From: Calonectria ilicicola
Taxonomy: Eukaryota; Ascomycota; Sordariomycetes; Hypocreales; Nectriaceae
NCBI GenBank assembly: GCA_020809705.1
Contig: CP085830.1
Coordinates: 5,270,001-5,334,000 of the forward strand
Reading direction: 5' to 3'
DNA: 64,000 bases
The notes under the pieces are model-generated. The model worked only from the letters and a program-made list of their open reading frames with translations. It was not told the origin of the DNA and searched no databases. Shown here piece by piece: positions 60,735 through 64,000 of this stretch. Each line of letters opens with the position of its first letter. Positions within the stretch are counted from its first letter, which is position 1. The position numbers and the translations under genes were made by a program.

Positions 60735-62810
60735 TTATACGTCTGGAAATATATACTTGAAAAGTTCGTCGGGTTGGCCGTAGTCCATGCTTAAATCATT
60801 TATGTCAAAGTTATTTAGTGGATTTCCTAGCAGTATTTCTGGAGCATCCAACAAAGATGTAATTGCAGGACTCCTAAATGAAAAGCCAGGGTCTCCGAAC
60901 ATGTCATTATGAGAACCGGGGACCAGAAAATGGTCCAGACCTGTTGGCGCCAATGCAGGCATGGATGCATCCTGCTCCCTGTTCGTCTCTTCATTAATGG
61001 TAGATGTATCTGCCGTTTGAATCAGGTTAGAAATTTGCTGAGGTGTGAAAGAGATACTGGGAGAATCTGATGAAACTTGTCGCTCCATCGAGCACAAATG
61101 TGCGATAAGCCTGGAGCCACGAGCCCCTATCCCGGACTTGTCGCTAATCGCCTTGAGCATATCAAGAAGCTCAAGGAGCTTTTCGCGCTGAGCTGCACGC
61201 TCGAGTCGATCATGGTGCCCCTTGGAAGCATGGAGGAGGCTGAGAGCCAGAACTATGCCGGCTGATACTAACCACAGAGTTGTGGTCCAGAGGCGCATGA
61301 ATGCAGATGGCAGCCCTTTCTTGGCATGGGACAGGATTATTTCGGCGGCATGAGTACAGGCCATCCTGGATTCGACGTATGCATCATCTCTCAGAGACTC
61401 AACAAAGAATGCGCGATGGATTAAATAGGAGCGATATGCCATCATCATCCCTAGGTATCTTCGCACTACGAGCAATGAGGGCTGTGAAAACACATACGTG
61501 TCCTCCCTCAACTCTGGAGGCAATTCATTGATCACTTGATCCATGCTTTTGGAGGCTGAGAGGACCGCTTTGTATAATGGACGCTCGTTGGGTTTCAAGC
61601 TGCTGTATAGCTCGTATAGGATCGTTGCTGAACGACAGCGAGCCAGTAAAAATGATAAAGAGTGCACCTGAGTAGTTGTGGGTGTAGCAATGCCGTCCTG
61701 GTCTGCCAGCTCTGGTAGACTCGTATCAAATTGTTGAGGCGTGATGGCTAAGTGATTGGTTAGTTTCAGCCAACGTATCATAGAGAAAGACAACTTACAA
61801 GCATACCGATGATACGGTAAGAAAGACCAATCCGTTTCAACAATCTGCCACCATGCTCTGCGACCCAGTTCTCGTCTCAAAATGGTTTCGTCTGAGCCTG
61901 AATGACCACCTCCAAGCAAATGGAGGTTAATTGATCGTGCGATTCCGAGCAATGCATTTGAGAGTGTGCTGTGGATTGGGGTGTTTCCAGAAAGATTAAA
62001 AGCATAGTTTAACGTAATCACAATGCGACATGCTGAAAGAGACGGTTTAGTAAGCCCGTCGCATCGGAAGAAAGTGGCCAGCGAGCAATTGAACCAGGTG
62101 AGCCCTAATCTTTCCATCTCGGACGGACTTGGCATGGATGGGTGAGCTTGGTAGTCGTCAAAAAAGTAAGCAGAGACACTCAGGATGGCGAATATGAGGC
62201 CCACGCCCATTCCATCTACGGGTTTATCTTCTTCGTAAGAGGCCCAGAATGCATTGTGTTGGCGGGTGATTGTTTCCCGATTAAGACAGCCAAACATGCA
62301 ATCAAGGCGGTCGCAATACCATTCCAATAGTATTTGGGACTGGGCATGTGAAGGTAGGGCGGAGAGACACCCTTCAAAGGGAATTGAATTGAACCACAAG
62401 GCGCTTCGTTCCAAAGGTGGCGTTGTATCATCTAGTAACGCAGCTCCTCGCCACCGTCGGTCTTGGCCAATGCCTAAAGCAGCTTCTTCCATGGCGCCTG
62501 CTAGACCATTCTCTTTAAAATGAGTATCATCTGGGTTCTGAGAGTTTTGGCGGTTGATGCCAAGCACCGATTCGACCTCCTCCAATCGGCGTCGAAGGCT
62601 TGCTAATTCGGCTTGGACTTCCGGATGAGGCCTACTATCAACGGTCCCAATTGAACGCGGGCGCGGCGGCACAACTTGACGAGGTCGGCACTGATCACCC
62701 TCGCCTCTTTCCACACAGGCACGGCACGGGAATTTCTTATCGCATTTGATCTTTCGTCGGTTGCATTCTCCGCAACTCATGACGCCTCGGTGACGGGTGC
62801 GTGACAACAT
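60735..62810 (-). CDS. Zn2Cys6 fungal-specific transcription factor
   Basis: Two exons (62810-61799, 61747-60735) around a 51-nt intron give 674 aa. The start at 62810 (MLSRTRHRG) places the zinc cluster CGECNRRKIKC, then CRAC and CRP, near residues 13-40. The longer open frame to 62963 has no coding character. A Pro/Arg linker and heptad-like LASLRRRLEEVESVLG (dimerisation coiled coil) follow. A fungal-specific middle homology region starts around LLEWYCDRLDCMFGCLN. Such regulators act in the nucleus, often on adjacent genes, so the convergent sugar porter and the DUF1479 gene are candidate targets. Confidence 0.92.
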   Translation of the reverse strand: MLSRTRHRGVMSCGECNRRKIKCDKKFPCRACVERGEGDQCRPRQVVPPRPRSIGTVDSRPHPEVQAELASLRRRLEEVESVLGINRQNSQNPDDTHFKENGLAGAMEEAALGIGQDRRWRGAALLDDTTPPLERSALWFNSIPFEGCLSALPSHAQSQILLEWYCDRLDCMFGCLNRETITRQHNAFWASYEEDKPVDGMGVGLIFAILSVSAYFFDDYQAHPSMPSPSEMERLGLTWFNCSLATFFRCDGLTKPSLSACRIVITLNYAFNLSGNTPIHSTLSNALLGIARSINLHLLGGGHSGSDETILRRELGRRAWWQIVETDWSFLPYHRYACKLSFSMIRWLKLTNHLAITPQQFDTSLPELADQDGIATPTTTQVHSLSFLLARCRSATILYELYSSLKPNERPLYKAVLSASKSMDQVINELPPELREDTYVFSQPSLLVVRRYLGMMMAYRSYLIHRAFFVESLRDDAYVESRMACTHAAEIILSHAKKGLPSAFMRLWTTTLWLVSAGIVLALSLLHASKGHHDRLERAAQREKLLELLDMLKAISDKSGIGARGSRLIAHLCSMERQVSSDSPSISFTPQQISNLIQTADTSTINEETNREQDASMPALAPTGLDHFLVPGSHNDMFGDPGFSFRSPAITSLLDAPEILLGNPLNNFDINDLSMDYGQPDELFKYIFPDV

Positions 62811-63243
62811 TTCTTTATTTATGCTGGACTGGGTCTTTGATATAAATTGACATGATGCGTAATTTGCGATGAGATTCCAATACGTATAGACAGATGCTGG
62901 GCTTTGGGTGGAGAGGGCTGTTTCGATTGGATAGAGGGTTGGAGAAGCTAACTGAGTGAACATTAATGTGCTGCATCAGTGCTGACATAATCGAGCTGAT
63001 CCTCGTCAGTGTCGGAAAAATAAGACTCCGCAAACTAGGTTCAGCCTGAATTGCGGTACCATCCTTGTTTCTGTGATCTGAACAGCGCCTTTGTTTAGTA
63101 TTTGGACTTCTTTCAATGATTATAGATGTTGTCAATTATAAGATACTAAGTAAATCCGCTCATTTTGTACATTTATCATATCATTAGTCATTATTCATCT
63201 CATTTCTCATTATCAAAGCTAGAGGATGGCTGGAGGCCATGTT
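62811..63243. promoter_or_regulatory. Upstream region of the Zn2Cys6 gene
   Basis: 433 bp between the transcription factor start and the 3' end of the next minus-strand gene. No separate gene is visible. It should carry the factor's promoter and 5' leader. Confidence 0.4.
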
Positions 63244-63861
63244 TTAAAGCATCATCGCCACCCCACCTACCGCAGCCATGGCTAAACCCGCCTTGATGAC
63301 GAGATTTGTGCCCGCAGGCTCTGCGGCGTTGTCACTGTTGGTTGAAGACGCTTCGGGTCGGGGTGTTGTCTTTAGTTTTTCTGCACCAGCCGTAATTTCA
63401 ACCACTGCTGTGGTTCTAGCATAGCCTGTGAAGTCGGTTACAACAGGTAATGAATGTGTAGTAACTCCAGTCTCTCCTTGGTAAGTAATGTGGCATTGCG
63501 CGTTATTATTGGCAGTTCCCATATCGCACTGCATATGGACAGTGCTGTTGCATCATGTTAGCGACTTTGAAGAGTTGGCGGCAATATAAATGGATGAAAC
63601 TTACGAACTAATAAATGTCGCCTCATATTCCTGAGTGGAGCGTCCATATGTATAGTTCACCGCGGCTTTCAACCCACATTCCGTTGTCGGACAGCTGAGT
63701 TCAAGAGTAGTAACGGTGTGCCTAAAACTAAGCACACTAACATCGACGATGGAGGCCTCAACAGTTTGGTTGGGGAATCCGAGAAGAGGAAGTGTTGTTG
63801 TCGTTGTTTGAGAAATGGCCGCAGATGCTGCGCTGAGGAGTAGAAGGAAATTTCGCATCAT
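63244..63861 (-). CDS. Small secreted GPI-anchored protein (185 aa)
   Basis: Two exons (63861-63605, 63544-63244; 60-nt intron gtaagt..caacag). The N-terminus MMRNFLLLLSAASAAISQ is a signal peptide, and a second ATG one codon later is equally possible. The mature domain has four cysteines (LELSCPTTECGLK and MQCDMGTANNNAQCHITY) and N-glycosylation sites NQT and NYT. A Thr/Ser/Pro-rich stretch precedes a C-terminal hydrophobic tail (GLAMAAVGGVAMML), matching a GPI anchor signal. Many Pezizomycotina carry such short surface proteins of unknown role. I know of no assigned function. Confidence 0.75.
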
Positions 63862-64000
63862 GTTGGGGTTGCGAATTGGACAGAGGGGAAGAGATAGAGT
63901 TGATGGTTGGCGCAGACACAACTAAAAGTTAAAAGCGATGGAAATTCGGCTGTAGTGTAGTGGTAGGGTCAATTTGTATGTGGCCTACGCCTCGGGAGTA

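Noticed and set aside
62811..62963. N-terminal extension of the Zn2Cys6 factor by 51 residues.
   Set aside because: The zinc cluster is normally close to the N-terminus, and the extension has no coding character.
63940..64000. Partial tRNA (A-box-like TAGTGTAGTGG at 63955-63965).
   Set aside because: The box fits the consensus, but no acceptor or anticodon stem pairs convincingly, and the window ends before a B box could be seen.

Overview
The window reads as nuclear DNA of a filamentous ascomycete (Pezizomycotina, probably a Sordariomycete). Genes carry short introns of about 50-90 nt with GT..AG borders. Gene families are typically fungal: a Zn2Cys6 regulator, Dal5-type and sugar-porter transporters, a PhiA-like wall protein, an F-box protein and a DUF1479 protein. 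A 33.7 kb block of extremely AT-rich DNA carries the scars of RIP (repeat-induced point mutation). I cannot name the species from sequence alone.

Left arm (1-21466). It opens with the 3' end of an AMP-binding acyl-CoA synthetase. Next is a catabolic-looking neighbourhood: a Dal5-family anion permease (-) divergent from a 1315-aa 5-oxoprolinase/hydantoinase (+), then a D-2-hydroxyacid dehydrogenase (+) and an N-carbamoyl-D-amino-acid hydrolase-like nitrilase (+). Six HGATAR (GATA-factor) sites lie between the permease and the oxoprolinase. Together this suggests uptake and hydrolysis of a cyclic amide (5-oxoproline or a hydantoin) as nitrogen source; that reading is inference. Further right are a 77-aa secreted cysteine-rich protein, a gene-poor stretch, a small Cys/acidic-tail protein, an unrecognised membrane-anchored protein, a GPI-anchored GH12 glucanase, an F-box protein and a PhiA-like wall protein.

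Middle (21467-55205). This whole block resolves into one nested set of transposable elements. The outermost is a DNA transposon (E0) with perfect 38-bp terminal inverted repeats and TA duplications. Inside it sit (a) a Fot1/pogo-like element with its own inverted repeats, itself split by a copy (A) of an 825-bp element, and (b) a chain of four Ty3/gypsy retrotransposons inserted into one another: E1 (-) contains E2 (+), which contains E3 (+), which contains E4 (-). E4 contains copy B of the 0.8-kb element, which contains copy C. Each gypsy element has equal-length LTR pairs (212, 174, 396 and 163 bp) and an exact 5-bp target duplication (ctaat, attgg, gcaac, tttct). Copies A, B and C have 13-14 bp duplications. 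Removing the insertions gives unit lengths of about 2.1, 1.8, 5.3, 7.3, 6.9 and 7.7 kb, which are normal for these families. All coding remnants are destroyed by C-to-T and G-to-A changes.

Right arm (55206-64000). A DUF1479 oxygenase-like gene (-) is divergent from an MFS sugar porter (+). The porter is convergent with a Zn2Cys6 transcription factor (-), and a small GPI-anchored secreted protein (-) follows. The first three could form a locally regulated uptake/oxidation module.
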